A program made the translations under genes and the position numbers. The notes beneath the pieces were generated by a model, which worked only from the letters and a program-made list of their open reading frames with translations, ran no database searches and was not told where the DNA came from. Below, piece after piece: positions 34,601 through 54,086 of a stretch of 64,000 nt of DNA; position 1 is the first letter of the stretch, and each line of letters begins with the position of its first letter. Source of the DNA: Numida meleagris (Eukaryota > Chordata > Aves > Galliformes > Numididae); NCBI RefSeq assembly GCF_002078875.1, contig NC_034424.1, positions 6,693,299 through 6,757,298 of the forward strand, read 5' to 3'.

Positions 34601-37299
34601 CTTCTCAAATGCAGATCTTCTTGGATTTTTGGGGGGAGTGGTTTTGCGGTTCAAAGATATAGTTCAGAGGGTCCCCCTGGGAGGTGGGCCAGCTTCATTA
34701 TTTCCATCTTACAGGTGATGAAACTAAAGAACTGGAAAGTCAAGTGGTAGAACAGCATCAGTGAACAAAAGATCAGAACTCTGGATCATGCTTGAGCAAG
34801 TAAATGTATTTATTTCTGAAAACCGGCTTGAAACACATGCATAAAGGCCTATGGGTTTCTTCCTCTGCAGTGTTCAACTTCGTGTGGGAATGGTGTTCAG
34901 ACACGGCATGATTTCTGCCTCAACCGGCTAACTCATAAGCACGTGAACCCCATCTTCTGCAGGCGCTTCCCCAAGGCCATTGTGCTGCGTGGCTGCTATG
35001 CAGGGCCCTGTCCTGAGCAGGAGGTGGGCACCAGGTTGCATGGAGCAGAACTGCAGGCAGTGACACCAGCCACGCATCTGATGACAGTTGCAAATGCTAA
35101 AGGGGCAAGATACAAAGTCCTGGATCTTCCTCCTTCTGCTGTGCCAGCTGTCCCTCAGGAACAGGCAAAGGAGACCAGTGAAGGTGAGGAGAAAACTACC
35201 AAAAGGTAGAGAGAGGTACTAACTGTGTGTGATGGGGTTCCAGTGACCCTACTGGCATACAGAGACAGGAGCACAGAAGGGAATGCTCCTGCTTAGAAGG
35301 GGGACAGCATGCTGTGAGCTCTCCATGCTGTCTAAGCCAGGAACAATGACTGCCTTCCCTTGGCTTCCCAAAGCTCTTCTGACCCGGGACTCTTTGGGGC
35401 AGCAAATGACTCTTCCTGTGCTTTACCCAGAAGATAGACACACTTGTTGCTTGTCTGTTCACTGTGCCATGAGAGGAACGATGCAGTGTTTTAACAGCTA
35501 GATGTGTTTCTCATCTGTCTCTGTTGCACAGGTGTCTGTGGAAAGCTCTTTCTTAATACCAGTGGGGTCATCAACATGACAGGTGTAGAGAGCAGTGACT
35601 GCACTGTTGCTATTGGGCGTCCTTTAGGAGAGGAGATCACAATCAATGTTCTGGAGAGCTCCCTCAACTGCAGTGCAGGTACTGCACAGGGCTAAGTGGG
35701 AACTGGCCTGGCCTGTTGGGAAATGTGCACCTCATTTGCCTGCATGCTTTTGGTGCCCTGAGTAGTTCTTGCTGCCTTGGAGCCTGCGTAATCTCTGGAA
35801 CCATTTTACAAGTTTTTCAGTTTCACAAAATCTTTGCCAAATGAGATGAATCTAAGTTGACATCTTTCCTCTCCCTGCACGATGATTTCTTCCTTGTTTT
35901 GTTAGTAGATATGGGATTAAAGGACCTTATGGGGTTAAAGAAGCTTCCTACTTTGGTCTGTTATAAACTCTCTCTGCAGTGTACCCTCTTGTTGGAATCA
36001 GTACAGATAGATTAGTTAACTGTTTCGTGAAAGATTTTGATAAGATAGGGACAAGACACAGAAATTACTTGATTTTGGACTCATGTAATACAGGAGGCTG
36101 AACTGCATTCAGACCCGTCTCGCTTAAAGTGTTTCTAGTCTCTGTGCTCATCCATTCCAGGTGAGGTTGTGCTGTTTTCTGGACGAATGATGTGGCGGAC
36201 AGGCTGCAGGAAGCTGGTTTTGTCTCTGATAAATTCCAGAACAAATACATTGATTGTGAAACAGCGTGTTTTGCTGCCAGGAAATGGGGTTGTTCTTCAG
36301 TACAACAGCAGAAATGCAACTAAAAAATATTACCAAGGTACTTCACTGGAAGCTTCACTATTGCTTTAGATTTAAGGGACCCGTGACAAGGTATGCAGAG
36401 TTCCACAGGTCATGGCTGTGTGTGGAAATCTGCTGAAGCTTTGCTCCATCTCTAAGAGCTAATAAGCTCCTTTTCAAGGAGTGTTGGAATGGAAATTGTT
36501 TATGGACTACCTTTCTGTTTTAAAGGCAAACTCCCTGCAGGTGTTTGCTGATGCTTGGAGGTTCCCAGACGAAAATCCTTAGAGAAACTTTTCTGCCTGC
36601 ATTTAATTTAAACATTTTTTTTCATGGAGATACTGGACACTTCCACTAAATCATTTTCTCTTCTGTTCCCCTTCTCCCTCTCAGAATGTGACAAGCAGCT
36701 GTTTGGACCCCGTGGTGAAATAGTGAATCCTATGCAATCACCTGGTCAAAGACAAGAAGTAGTGTGTCGTACCTTCATCAATGTGGCTCCTCAGCATCGT
36801 GTAGCTATCCGAGGCCTGTATGTTGACCAGAGCCACGAGAGCAACCAAACACACTTTAATTATATCCTGGTAAGTTGGAAACCTAGAGGAGGTGGTTTAG
36901 ATGAGTGAGGACCCAACCACTCATTAGAGATTTCCATCCAGATGCCAAGTTCAAAGTCCAGGAGGCTCAGACTGTTGTGTAAATGTAGATGTGAGCAATA
37001 CTGAAGTCTACCATATTTTGCTCTAATATTTGAATAGGGCAGCTTTTACCCTGAGTGATCAATTGGCAAGACCCCAATATTTTGTGAGTACTTGAGATAT
37101 AGGCTGCTGTGATATAATGGTTCGGTCTTTCCTTATTCAGATCCGTGATGTAAGCACCATGAAGACAATGGTGTTTCGTGGGAAACAACAATTCTTCTGG
37201 CAATCAACTGGGAGCCAAGCTGAAATTGAATTTCATGAAAATGTTAAAGATCACCAAAGCAGTTTCTGGGCTGAATATCATGCTGCTGAACCCAAATAA
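19603..37299 (+). CDS. ADAMTS13: ADAMTS13, von Willebrand factor-cleaving protease, 1461 aa
   Basis: Exons: 19603-19677, 19983-20049, 20885-21162, 21365-21500, 21873-22012, 22432-22515, 22603-22727, 23070-23216, 23533-23667, 24220-24370, 25016-25120, 25539-25690, 25816-25879, 26416-26542, 26763-26908, 27827-27947, 28649-28729, 29001-29182, 29622-29757, 31510-31639, 31834-32023, 32410-32527, 32874-33003, 33610-33789, 34350-34554, 34871-35183, 35532-35678, 36161-36337, 36685-36869, 37141-37299. The join is 4386 nt, in frame. It encodes a signal peptide (about 1-22), a long prodomain with furin site RLRKR (192-196), a zinc protease with HEIGHSLGIPHD (346-357) and Met-turn M370, a disintegrin-like domain, TSP1-1 (about 503-555), a Cys-rich domain, a spacer, six more TSP1 repeats from 804, and two CUB domains (about 1242-1348, 1349-1461). 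CUB domains in an ADAMTS are specific to ADAMTS13. It is secreted and cleaves VWF in plasma. Exons 20 and 22 use AAG and GAG acceptors. Start choice between M1 and M6 is open. Confidence 0.93.
30634..30715 (-). mobile_element. CR1 fragment in ADAMTS13 intron 19
   Basis: Reversed CR1 tail (aggatcatagaatgacc) followed by aaggttggaaaagacctctgag. Short, 5'-truncated copy in the largest ADAMTS13 intron (29758-31509), which otherwise shows no exon or repeat I can recognise. Confidence 0.8.
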
Positions 37300-37738
37300 A
37301 AGGGATCAGGGCCACTCCACTGAGAAATGCTGTCCTCCAGTTAATCAGTGCTGCCCGTTCACTGCTTGATGTCACACACGTCATTTAACCTTTTTACAAC
37401 TACTTCTCCATCTGCTGAGTAAGAACAGTTTACCGACTCCGTTGGAATCTCAGTGAATACTTAGAAAAATTATTCAAAAGGCATGCAACTACCAAATATT
37501 TCACAAATAGTTCTCATGTAGATTTTCTTTGGTGATTGGTTATTAATGCATTTTACATGTCTGCAATTAGTGACTTGGATGCTGAAGTCTCAAGGTCCTG
37601 CTCTTGTTTATATGCTGTGACTTTTTAGGACAATCATTTTGTTTCTCAGTGGCTTAGAAACCTCTCTATACCACAAGTAGTTATGATTATGGCTTAACAG
37701 TTAAGTTTACTCTCCTGCAGCATAAATTCCCATTGAAA

Positions 37739-37744
37739 AATAAA
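37739..37744 (+). terminator. ADAMTS13: ADAMTS13 poly(A) signal
   Basis: AATAAA lies 440 bases after the ADAMTS13 stop codon, giving a plausible 3' UTR of about 460 bases. Another AATAAA overlaps the stop codon itself (37295-37300) but is unlikely to be used. Confidence 0.5.
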
Positions 37745-37854
37745 CCCATTAAAATTCTGGAAGATTAAAAAGAAGATTAAAAAGATGTGTAAGAAGATGA
37801 GCTGCTAGGACAAGAGGACTAGAGAAATGTATGAGGGCAAGACACTTTCTTTGC

Positions 37855-38040
37855 CCAGAAGGGTAGCACAACACTAGGAAAAGTCCCCTAGAATGCTGAT
37901 GGAATCTCCATCCTGGAATATCTTCAGGACTGGACCAATGGGTGGTTGGCCTGGTCAAGTACTGCTGACAATTGGCTTTGCATGGGAGGAGTAAATGACC
38001 TCCAGAAGTCCCTCCCTGCCCACCACATCTATGATTCTGC
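37855..38040 (+). mobile_element. CR1 3'-end fragment downstream of ADAMTS13
   Basis: This reads in the CR1 sense direction: a diverged version of the usual text (gatggaatctccatcctgg, then a clause around gaatatcttcaggactggac, then gacctccagaagtccctccc) ending in atctatgattctg, the element's 3' terminus. It is older than the other copies, judging by mismatches. Confidence 0.7.
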
Positions 38041-45521
<7,481 letters not shown>

Positions 45522-48500
45522 AGGGCACAAGCCCGGCGTGACCTCTTGGACCCTGAGATGGTGGTGAAGATTTGGAAACCCGCTCTGCCCTCCCCTCTGC
45601 CTATCCCCTCTCTGCCACTCCACCATTTCCCTGGACACTGCAGCAACAACTGGAGCTCTCAGGGCTGGGGCGGGCTGTGCCCCCCTCACTCACCAGCAGC
45701 CGGACCACAGTGCGTTGGCCGCTCCCTCCTCCTGCCCACTCAGAACCAAATATCTCACGGTCCTTCTTTTTCTTTCTCTTTTTTCTTTTTTCTTTTCTTT
45801 TTTTTTGCTGCAGAGGTGCTGGCCCTTTTGAGTGCTGCTGTATAAGCTGAAATACGTAGCCTTTCTCTGTTTTGATGCCTACCACGTCTTGCTGGGGACT
45901 GCGTGTGGGCAGCACACTCGCTGGGGACTGCTCTTGGAGCTCCTTGGCTCCACAGGTCTCATGCCCAGGGTGCTGCTACACATCATGCATTTAATGCAGC
46001 ACACTCTGGTGTGGCCCATTCCAGGCATAAAACACGAATCCAGTGTCCGATGCTTGCACTCCGTGTTTTACATTGTGCAGGTTTTAATGTGGGTCCAGTT
46101 AGGCCTGATGTTAGAGGCATCTCTGCACAGTAAAGGACTTCCAGCAAAAAAATAATGCATGAAGACTGTGATGTCTCTGCAGAGGAGAGAAGCACACTCT
46201 GCCCTTCCTCCGGATACAGCTTCAGGCAGATAATGCAATTTACTTGAATTATAAGCATTAATTGCGTAGTCTTAACAAGGGTACTTTTCTTAAGCTTCAC
46301 TCTTTTAGTAGGGAAGAAGGGAAGTGAGGCTGAGAAAGGATTGTGTTGCTCGAGGCAAACGGAGGCTATTTGCTGGTGGGATGGCTGCTGATGTGCAACT
46401 GCATCCTTCTCTCTGAGCCCAGACAGACGCTGCTCTGTTCTCTCACTTCCTGTGTCTGCTCCTGCAGTCTGTTCTGAGACCTGCTCTTTGCTTCTGTCTG
46501 CTACAGCCTTTCTCGTTGGGCTCATGCTTTTTTGCATCAAGCCTGGGATAGTTTTGTATGGGAAGGAGGCACGTCCTTGCTTTGCAAACAGGAAAATCCC
46601 GTTTTTGTGGGGTGCTGCTTTCTTCCAAGCACCATCAGCGGTGCTCCCTTCGGATTCTGTTTGCTTTGTGTCAGGCAGAACAGAGCTGCTCATCAGGTCC
46701 ACATCCCCCAGCTCTCATCACAGTTTCTTCTGGGGGATGGGAGAGGAGGGGGTTAATTTATTTGCTTTTACGTGATTGCCTTCTGTTTTACTTAGGAAAA
46801 GGGAGAGTAATTTATTTCTACTTATTTAAGTATTTTGATGAGACTCATCAGAGTGCTGTTTCCTGTCATTCAAAGGAACGCATCATCTCATTTCAGGGGT
46901 CCCTCTCTGTACCCAGGGAGAAAATCCTATTTCAGCCTTCAGGGTGTTTCTCTGACTTTGGGCAAAGCCTGCTGTGCTTTGATCCCTTTGTCTGATTGCA
47001 GCCACCAGAGATGGCTCTCCCCGCTGGGCCTGGTGCTCAGTGAAGGCAGGTGGCAGCTCCGGCCCTGTGCCCCCTGGCACCTCAGGGTCCCCTTTGTGTT
47101 ATTGCGGTGCCGGGGGTGGGGGTCACGCTGCGGTCTGGGAAAGCTGCTGCTGGAGGGCACTGGTGCACGTGGGCATTGCAACAGGAGCAGCTCCATCTCT
47201 GGAGGCCAGGGGGCTAAGCGGTCAGCCAGTGCTCCTTGTTTCTTTGCTGGAGTTCAGGGAGGTGTGAAGATTTGCACCAGGCAGGAACGCGGCGTGGGTT
47301 GATTTGCATGCACAGGTCCTTGCAGCTGGATGCTGGGAAGCCGCTTCATGCTAAGCCCTTGCCCCCCCGGGCCTCTGCGCTGTAATTGCTCTGATACCAA
47401 CTTGTCTGGGGCACAGAATAGGCGCTGCCAGCCCCAGTGCAACGTGGTTCAGTAAAAGCTCTGCCCTTTCAGAGATGCCCCCAGCTCTGGGCCAGTCCTT
47501 TGGCTTTATGCAGTATGTGGGGGAATGGCTTTCCATGTGTTTGCAGGGACTGCAACCTGCTGCACAGGGCATGCTGCTTTAGCTATGGGGTCGTGCTGGG
47601 GGGGGGTTCAGGGACCCCTCTTAGCGACCAAGGCTTCTCTGCTCCTCGCATCCCTGTGCAGCACCACGGAGTGGTTGCAGAGCAGCGTCCTGCCCAATGA
47701 GCAGAACACCTACATTTGATTTCAGGGGGTTAAGGGAGTTCAGTAGTGTTTGGTGGAGGAACATCGCAGATGGAGGCAGCAATATCAGGGTGAGCACGTC
47801 TGTGCTGGTTGGTGCTCCTGGGAGCTGTTGCTGGCTGTGGTGCAGCAGAACACAAGCCAGGTGCTGCCCTTGCTGCGGCCGTGGCCTGGTGAAGTCTGCA
47901 TGCTGCACCCATGGCTTTTTCAGGAGTGATGGAGAGTTAGTGGATGGTCTCTCCTCAGTGTGGGTGAGATGCTATTTCTGTGGAGATAGGAAGACTTTTA
48001 GAGTAGTAGTATCACAGTAGTTAATGTGCCCGTTCACAGTGCATGGTGGTTATTAGTTGTGTTTAGAGGCACCATCGAGGTGCTTGGAGCTGTGCAAGAA
48101 TACTGGAAATGAAAACCCCACTGTAGCAATTTGATAGGCTCAGCCCAGACCCAGGCTGGGTGGTGCATCTAAGGGGCATCCATGGAATTGGTTCTGCTTG
48201 CCGGGTCTCAGAGAAGCCTTTGGGGGAAGGATGGGACAGAATTTTTGTTACATGAGACCTCAGGAGCAGGTGATACTGCAGTGAGTATGGAAAGACACCG
48301 GGTACTGGCAGTAAACGTGCGCTTGGAGGTGGACTGTTACACCATCCCTGTCCGAGCTGTGCACTTCTCTTACCAAGCACATTTATACAGCGTGCAACTG
48401 CTCCGTGTTCCATTCAGCCACAAAAAGTGCTGCACTTCTGCATATATGCTCCAGGTTCCCCAGGGACTCTCCACTGGGCATGCAAAGTGCAGAATTTCTC

Positions 48501-49830
48501 TTTCTGCTGCATGCCCAGACCTTGCTGCTCGAAGCAGGAGCTGGTTTTGTAACAGCAAATTGATCCTCTGTGTGTGCAGTGAATAAAAAGACCATTCTAC
48601 CTCTGGAAAGAGCCACTGTGATTTCTCGCTCCAAATGCAGCAAAACCCCTCAGACTTTCTCTGTGGAAGAAAGGAGGTCACTCAGCAAATACTTCTCCAG
48701 CGAGGTTCTCTCAGGGCCTGGAGAGCCCAACCTCAATTCATATTTGGGCATTTCTTCCTTTGGCTCTGGGAAGCTCAATTCATCTTTGTCATTTTTTTTC
48801 CCTCAGGGAAAAACATCCATTGTCTGCAGGGAAAGGTTTCACTGAAGTGAGGATATCAAGATCTGGTCCATAGCCATGTGAGGAGGAGAATGCTGTAGGA
48901 CAGGGCTGCCAGAGAGCCTGATCCTTCTGAAGGTCAGTGGAAACCAGAGGCTCTTGAGATCTCTTGTAATCAGTCCATGCTTAGAAACAGTCATACTCCA
49001 GCCAGGAGTGGACACCTTTCTGGAAATGGATCTCAGCTGCAAAGACTGAGTTTAATACTGAAATTCTGTGTTTTGATTTTGGCCCATCTCTCTTCTTCAG
49101 TCCTTGGCTGCTTTAAATTAATCCTCTGATAAAGCACATCTTCTCTTCGGTGTAGTGTACCTCCTGCTGCAGGGGATCTGAAAGTAGTTAGTAGTTCCTG
49201 AGATCTAGGTCACATACTCTGCACTGCCTCCTGGTTCCTTGGCACGGCAGGCTGAAGCGTACCAGGAATAGGAGGACACAAGCTTATCCACAACTCTCCC
49301 CTTGCCACGTGCATTTCAGCGGGCTGAGAAGTGCTTGGGCAGATCATCTCCAGGCTCAGGGTACGCTGTTATGTTGTTCTGCCCCTCTGGGGAGAGTCAG
49401 GTCAGGCAATTCTCTGCAAGGCCATTTGTTCCTCACAGCCATAACCACCTCCTGCAGCTGTGCTTTACTTAAAATAAGACCATAACCACGCAGGACATCA
49501 GGCAAGGGGTAAGAGCAATTTGCTACTGACTATGCAGCTGAAATCTCAAAGTGATGGAGGTGGAGGCTCTACACACAGCTGTGATGGGGGCACATCCACC
49601 TTCCTTCTTTGTAAAACCCTGGGGTGGGAAGGACCTGCCCCACTACAAAGCATTGTCTGTACTGACTGTGTCTTTCCTGCAGGGAATCACTTGCACTACA
49701 GCTGAATGTCTGTCTGTTCCCAGGTCTTTGTGTTTTGTCCTGAATTTTCTTTGTGAACTGTAGTTGGTCTTGTTCATTAGGCTTCTAGTGTAATGTGTTT
49801 TTAGAGCAATAAAATGTGGCAGCTTTTTAT
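45522..49830 (+). other. CACFD1: Probable long 3' UTR of CACFD1
   Basis: No coding exon is recognisable in these 4.3 kb on either strand. The first strong plus-strand poly(A) context is AATAAA at 49808-49813, directly facing the end of SLC2A6. A weaker AATAAA at 48583-48588 could give a shorter form. The region holds a pyrimidine-rich run at 45766-45808. Assignment as UTR is inference from the absence of other genes and of earlier good poly(A) signals. Confidence 0.45.
49808..49813 (+). terminator. CACFD1: Poly(A) signal, probably CACFD1
   Basis: AATAAA followed closely by TG-rich sequence (aatgtggc). It lies about 190 bases before the opposing SLC2A6 signal. Confidence 0.5.
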
Positions 49831-49999
49831 ATGATGTATGGGGCTCTGCCTTTTTTGAAGATTACGAGTAGTGAGCCTCACCTGGGAGGCTGCAGGACGC
49901 TGTGGTCCCCATCTCGCAGCCCTTGTCTGCCTCTCCCATCCCACCCACAGCTCTTCTCTGCAAATCAAGGCAATATCTTGCAGTTGGAGGCAAAACAGT

Positions 50000-50005
50000 T
50001 TTATT
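50000..50005 (-). terminator. SLC2A6: SLC2A6 poly(A) signal
   Basis: TTTATT on the plus strand is AATAAA for the minus strand, 413 bases after the SLC2A6 stop codon (50420-50418). It gives a 3' UTR of roughly 430 bases. Confidence 0.6.
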
Positions 50006-50417
50006 CTTGCAACTACACACTGAGTGTTTGCCAGAACAGCGGCAGCTGTTAACTCTGTTCCAGCCAAAGCCTGGGGCTCTTGGGCTGCTTGGGTGGCTCT
50101 TGTCCACAGCCGCACCTTGTATTTTCCAGGACAACTTTATGTCCAGCCTGGTGCTGGTTACGTGCTCTCATACCTTGGGCTGATGTGCTGCCTGGAGGGC
50201 CGTACATAGTGCTGAATGACTTGGGATGAGGATATCTTACAAGTTTCAGCTGGCAGTTTCAACATCTGAAGCAATACAATCATTGCCACCTGTTCTCTCC
50301 CTTTTGTGGGGGAGCACCATCTTTGCAGAGATCTCCAGGCTCCAGCTCTATCAGCACAACCCTTTTCTTTCTAGTCCTTGAGCATGTGGACTGGTGGCCT
50401 GCTGCAGCCAGCAGCTC

Positions 50418-53400
50418 CTACCTCCTGAACGACCTCAGGAATGACTTCCGACCGGTCCTGAAGAAGGCCTCAATCTGCTCCAGTGACCTGCGTTTGGTTT
50501 CTGGGACGCAGCAGCCTGTAAATAAGATGTTCCCGGCGCAGATGACGGCAAAGAATAGGAATGGCACCTCGAGGCCAAAGAACTCCTGGAAAGTGAGACA
50601 GAAAGCAGATGTGAGCTGCTGCAAGGGGCTCCGAGGATGAGATCCTGGACACCTCTAGGGCTGTACTCACCACAACCCCAAGGAAGAGCTGGGTCAGGGC
50701 GAAGGCTGTCAGCCAGCTCACAACAACACAGAGGCCCGATGCCACCCCACGAGCTTTCAGAGGGAGGATCTCTGACATCAGCAGCCAGGTGATGGGCCCC
50801 CAGCCCATGGCATAACCTGCAGGGGAGGAGTGGGCAAGGTGGTGAGACTTCAGAGCCCATTAGGTGAACACAGCACAATCCCACCTTGTTCCGTCCATCG
50901 TTATTCCCCCCATGCACACTCCATCCATCCTGAAAGTGACTTCAGATGCCATCTTAGCCTGCCGCAGAGATCTATGTCCCTTCCAACCCCAAGCCCAGAC
51001 CTCCTTGTTCCTTATCATCCCATCCAAGAGGAGAAACGTGCCCCCAGGCTCACACCCAGCCCTGGGCTCTTGCTTTCTGCACCTACCCATTATGAAGAAC
51101 ATGGCGGCCAGGAGGGGGATGAGGGTGATGTAGTTGACGGGCTCAGCAGGAGGATTGGCAAGGCTTCCCAGGGTTCTATTGGCAACAGTGCCATTCTGAG
51201 AAGATGGCACGAAGTGGATGTAGAGCCCCATGGTCAGGTTGGAGGCCAACATGACTCCAGCTGTGGGGAGATGCAACAGCAGAGAGGGATGAAAGGGAGA
51301 GCGATCTGTGTGATGGCCCAAGCCCTGAGAATGGCTCTGCTCAGGAGCTGAGCATCCACCAAAGGAAAAACACTCCTCCATGGTTCTGCATGGTGGAAGT
51401 CACCACTCCTACACGTTCACAAAGCTCCTGGAAATCCTTAGAGAAAAGATTCCCTTGCACACCGTGAGAGAGAGACATACCTGATACAAAGAGAAGGATC
51501 TTCCTCCCAGCTTTATCCATCGACACAGCAGCGATCGCCACCGAGAACAGCCGAACCAGGCCCACGAGAGCTGCGTCATACTCTGGTTTCTGCAACAGGA
51601 AAAGTGGTGAGGAAGCTGAGATGGGAGACCTGCCAACCAGATGCTTCAAAAGATGCTGCACAGTCAGGGTCTTGGATCTCCATGGGTCGTGGCAGACGTC
51701 ACTGATAGCAGGGCACTGGGCTGCAGCAGGGGCTCACCAGGATGACGGCCATTTTCTTGAATATCGGCTGCAAGTACACAAGGACACAGGTGACACCAGA
51801 GAGCTGCTGCAGGAACCTCATCCCCACAGCAATCAGGATGGGCTTGTAGATGAAGGGATCCTTGATCTCAGCACAGGAAATCCGCTGGCTCTGCGCGGGG
51901 ACAAAGCCAGAAAGCCGACATGTTAGCATGGCTGCAACACGCAGAAAGCAGCTTAGGATCTGCCCAAAGGAGGCTGGATTTCTCCATTTTCCTATCTCAT
52001 GCTGGTGGCGAGTCCAGTCCTCTCCTCACCTGCTTTCTCACACTGTCCTTAATCTGCTCGTACTCCTGGGCATAGTCCGTGTCCCTGCCCCGCAGCCAGC
52101 ACAGCGAGCGCAGGGCCTCATCCTCCTTCCCCTGGGAGAGCAGGAAGCGGGGCGAGTTGGGCATGAAGCAGAGCAGGAGGATCATGGTGAGCACGGGCAC
52201 CTCCCCTGCCACAGCCAGCCAGCGCCAGTCCAGGAGCAGCCCTGAGTGAGCCAGGTTGGTTGGGAGGAGAATCATTGAATCATTAAGGTTGGAAAAGACC
52301 TCTAAGATCATCAAGTCCAGCCCCAGCCCACCCCCACCAGGGCCACTAAACATGTCCCCAAGTGCCACATCTCCACGGTTCTTGAACGCCTCCAGGGTCA
52401 GTGACTCCACCACTTCCCTGTGCTTGTGAGGGAATAATCCCTCCTTCCCACTGCACACCCAGATACTTGCCCAGCGCGTAGAGGATGAGGGAGCCCAGCA
52501 CTGCCATGATCTGAGGACAAGTGCCCAGCATGCCTCGCACCCCGGGGTGGGAGATCTCGGAGATGTAGACCTGGAGCAGGACAGCACACACTTAACTGAT
52601 CTGCAGCACACAGCCAGAATCAGCAGAACCTCCCTGCGGGTGTCTCACAGTCACGCAGCTCAGTTGGGGAATCCCAAACTGCTAGCGCATGTGTCCTCGG
52701 GGAGCAAAAAATGGAGGGGCTGCTCCCAGCAGTGGGACAGGGAAGCCCTGCAGCACCCATCCCTGCCCCAGTGTGGGAGGGGTGCTGCGTGGGAATGCTC
52801 AGACCCCAGTGACTGAAAAGACACGGCTGAGGGTTGCTCAATCTTTGCCTTCCTTTCTGTATGTGACATGAGGTCAGAGTCTGGTAAATAAGGGAGGAAA
52901 CAACTCTGTGGAGGAACAGAGCAACAAATAAGGACCTGCCTGCCTTCCACTTTTTGTGGTCCAGAAAAGTCCAGCAGAATGGGGACAGATGTGCTGGGCG
53001 ACCACTACCCTGGGGCATCCCTCCCAATCCCTCTAGCACCCCCACCCCCCATAGCACAGCCACAGCCCTGAAGCTCTGCTGCTGCCTCCAAAGCAGAAGG
53101 AAGCCCCAGGCTCAGCTCCACCTCACCTCCCATCACGCAAACCCTTCGGACACGTACCGGGATGGAGGCAGCCGTCACACCGCCAGCATAGCCTGTAAGC
53201 ACGCGGCCCAGCAGCAGCATCTCGATGCCCTGGGCGCTGGCCATCAGCGCATATCCCACGGCGGAGGGCACGGCTGAGAACATGATGCTGAGCTTGCGGC
53301 CCAGGTGGTCATTGAGGAGCATGGCGCTGAGCCCCCCCGCCGCCGCCCCCAGCATGAACACTGACTGCAGGGAGACACAGAGGGGCTTTGGTGGGGCCCA

Positions 53401-54086
53401 GCTCTCCCTGTATCCCCCCAGCGGAGACGGTCCCGCTTCTCACCCCAAACCAGGATGCTCTGTGGCGGTCCAGCCTCAGCGCGGGGTTGGGGTGAGCCTC
53501 CAGGGCAGGGATCACGGGTGAGGGGTAAACCAGGGCGAAGCCGAAGCTGAAATTCCCCAGCACAGCAGCAAACACCGCCACGTAGAGCCACTTGTTGTTG
53601 AGGCTCCTGGAGGTGGGCAGAGCAAGAAGGATGTGTTGGATAACTCTGTGGCTCCTGATGAAAACTCTGGCTCTCTCTATTTGCAGCTTTCCCCCATGGC
53701 TGCGTTTCATTTGAGCGGGTGGTTCTCAGCCAGTTCAACAAACTGAGAAAAGCAGAAGCTGGAAGCAGGCAGCACCATGGCCCCAGAGAGCTCCCTGCCA
53801 CCACCCCACAGCAGCTGGCTGTGCCCCACATCCTGCACACCCACAGCTCTCCCAGACAGACCCCAGCACCACGAGCCCCCCCCTCACCACAACCACGAGG
53901 CCACAGCCCATCCCAGCTCCCAAACCCCAGGTTGAGGTGCACGCCCACCCCCCATCCAGCCCCACAGCCGCAGCCTGGCTCTCACCGCAGGTACTCCTTG
54001 TCCAGCCCCCTCCTGATGTTCTCAGAGAAGGTGTGGTATGAGGAGCTCGACCTCCTCACCAGCGGCTCCCGCATGCTTGGCTCCAT
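50418..54086 (-). CDS. SLC2A6: SLC2A6 (GLUT6), facilitative hexose transporter, 510 aa
   Basis: Exons in transcript order: 54086-53986, 53606-53444, 53364-53158, 52570-52471, 52241-52030, 51890-51738, 51589-51481, 51260-51087, 50816-50671, 50585-50418. The join is 1533 nt, in frame; human is 507 aa. It is a major-facilitator sugar transporter of the class III GLUTs with twelve predicted helices. Visible signatures in order: LGRKLS after helix 2, [10 protein letters not shown] in helix 4, PNSPRFLL before the central loop, QQLSGV in helix 7, GRKILL after helix 8, [12 protein letters not shown] in helix 10, and PETK after helix 12. The N-terminus reads MREPLV where human GLUT6 has a dileucine sorting signal (EPLL), so the retention signal may be altered. 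Intron 4 has a GC donor. The ATG at 54086 is used because it is the first in frame; M5 is an alternative. Confidence 0.94.
52262..52466 (-). mobile_element. CR1 fragment filling SLC2A6 intron 4
   Basis: It starts with gaatcattgaatcattaagg, then ttggaaaagacctctaagat, and continues through the usual CR1 text (accaccaccagggccac-type segment, catgtccccaagtgccac, gggtcagtgactcc). It is well preserved. The intron is 52242-52470, so this copy makes up about 90 percent of it. The element is in the same orientation as SLC2A6. Confidence 0.85.

Noticed and set aside
45983..46702. 239-codon minus-strand open frame in the CACFD1 3' region
   Set aside because: No recognisable domain, no matching splice or start context, and it starts with no family support. 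It looks like a chance frame in non-coding sequence.
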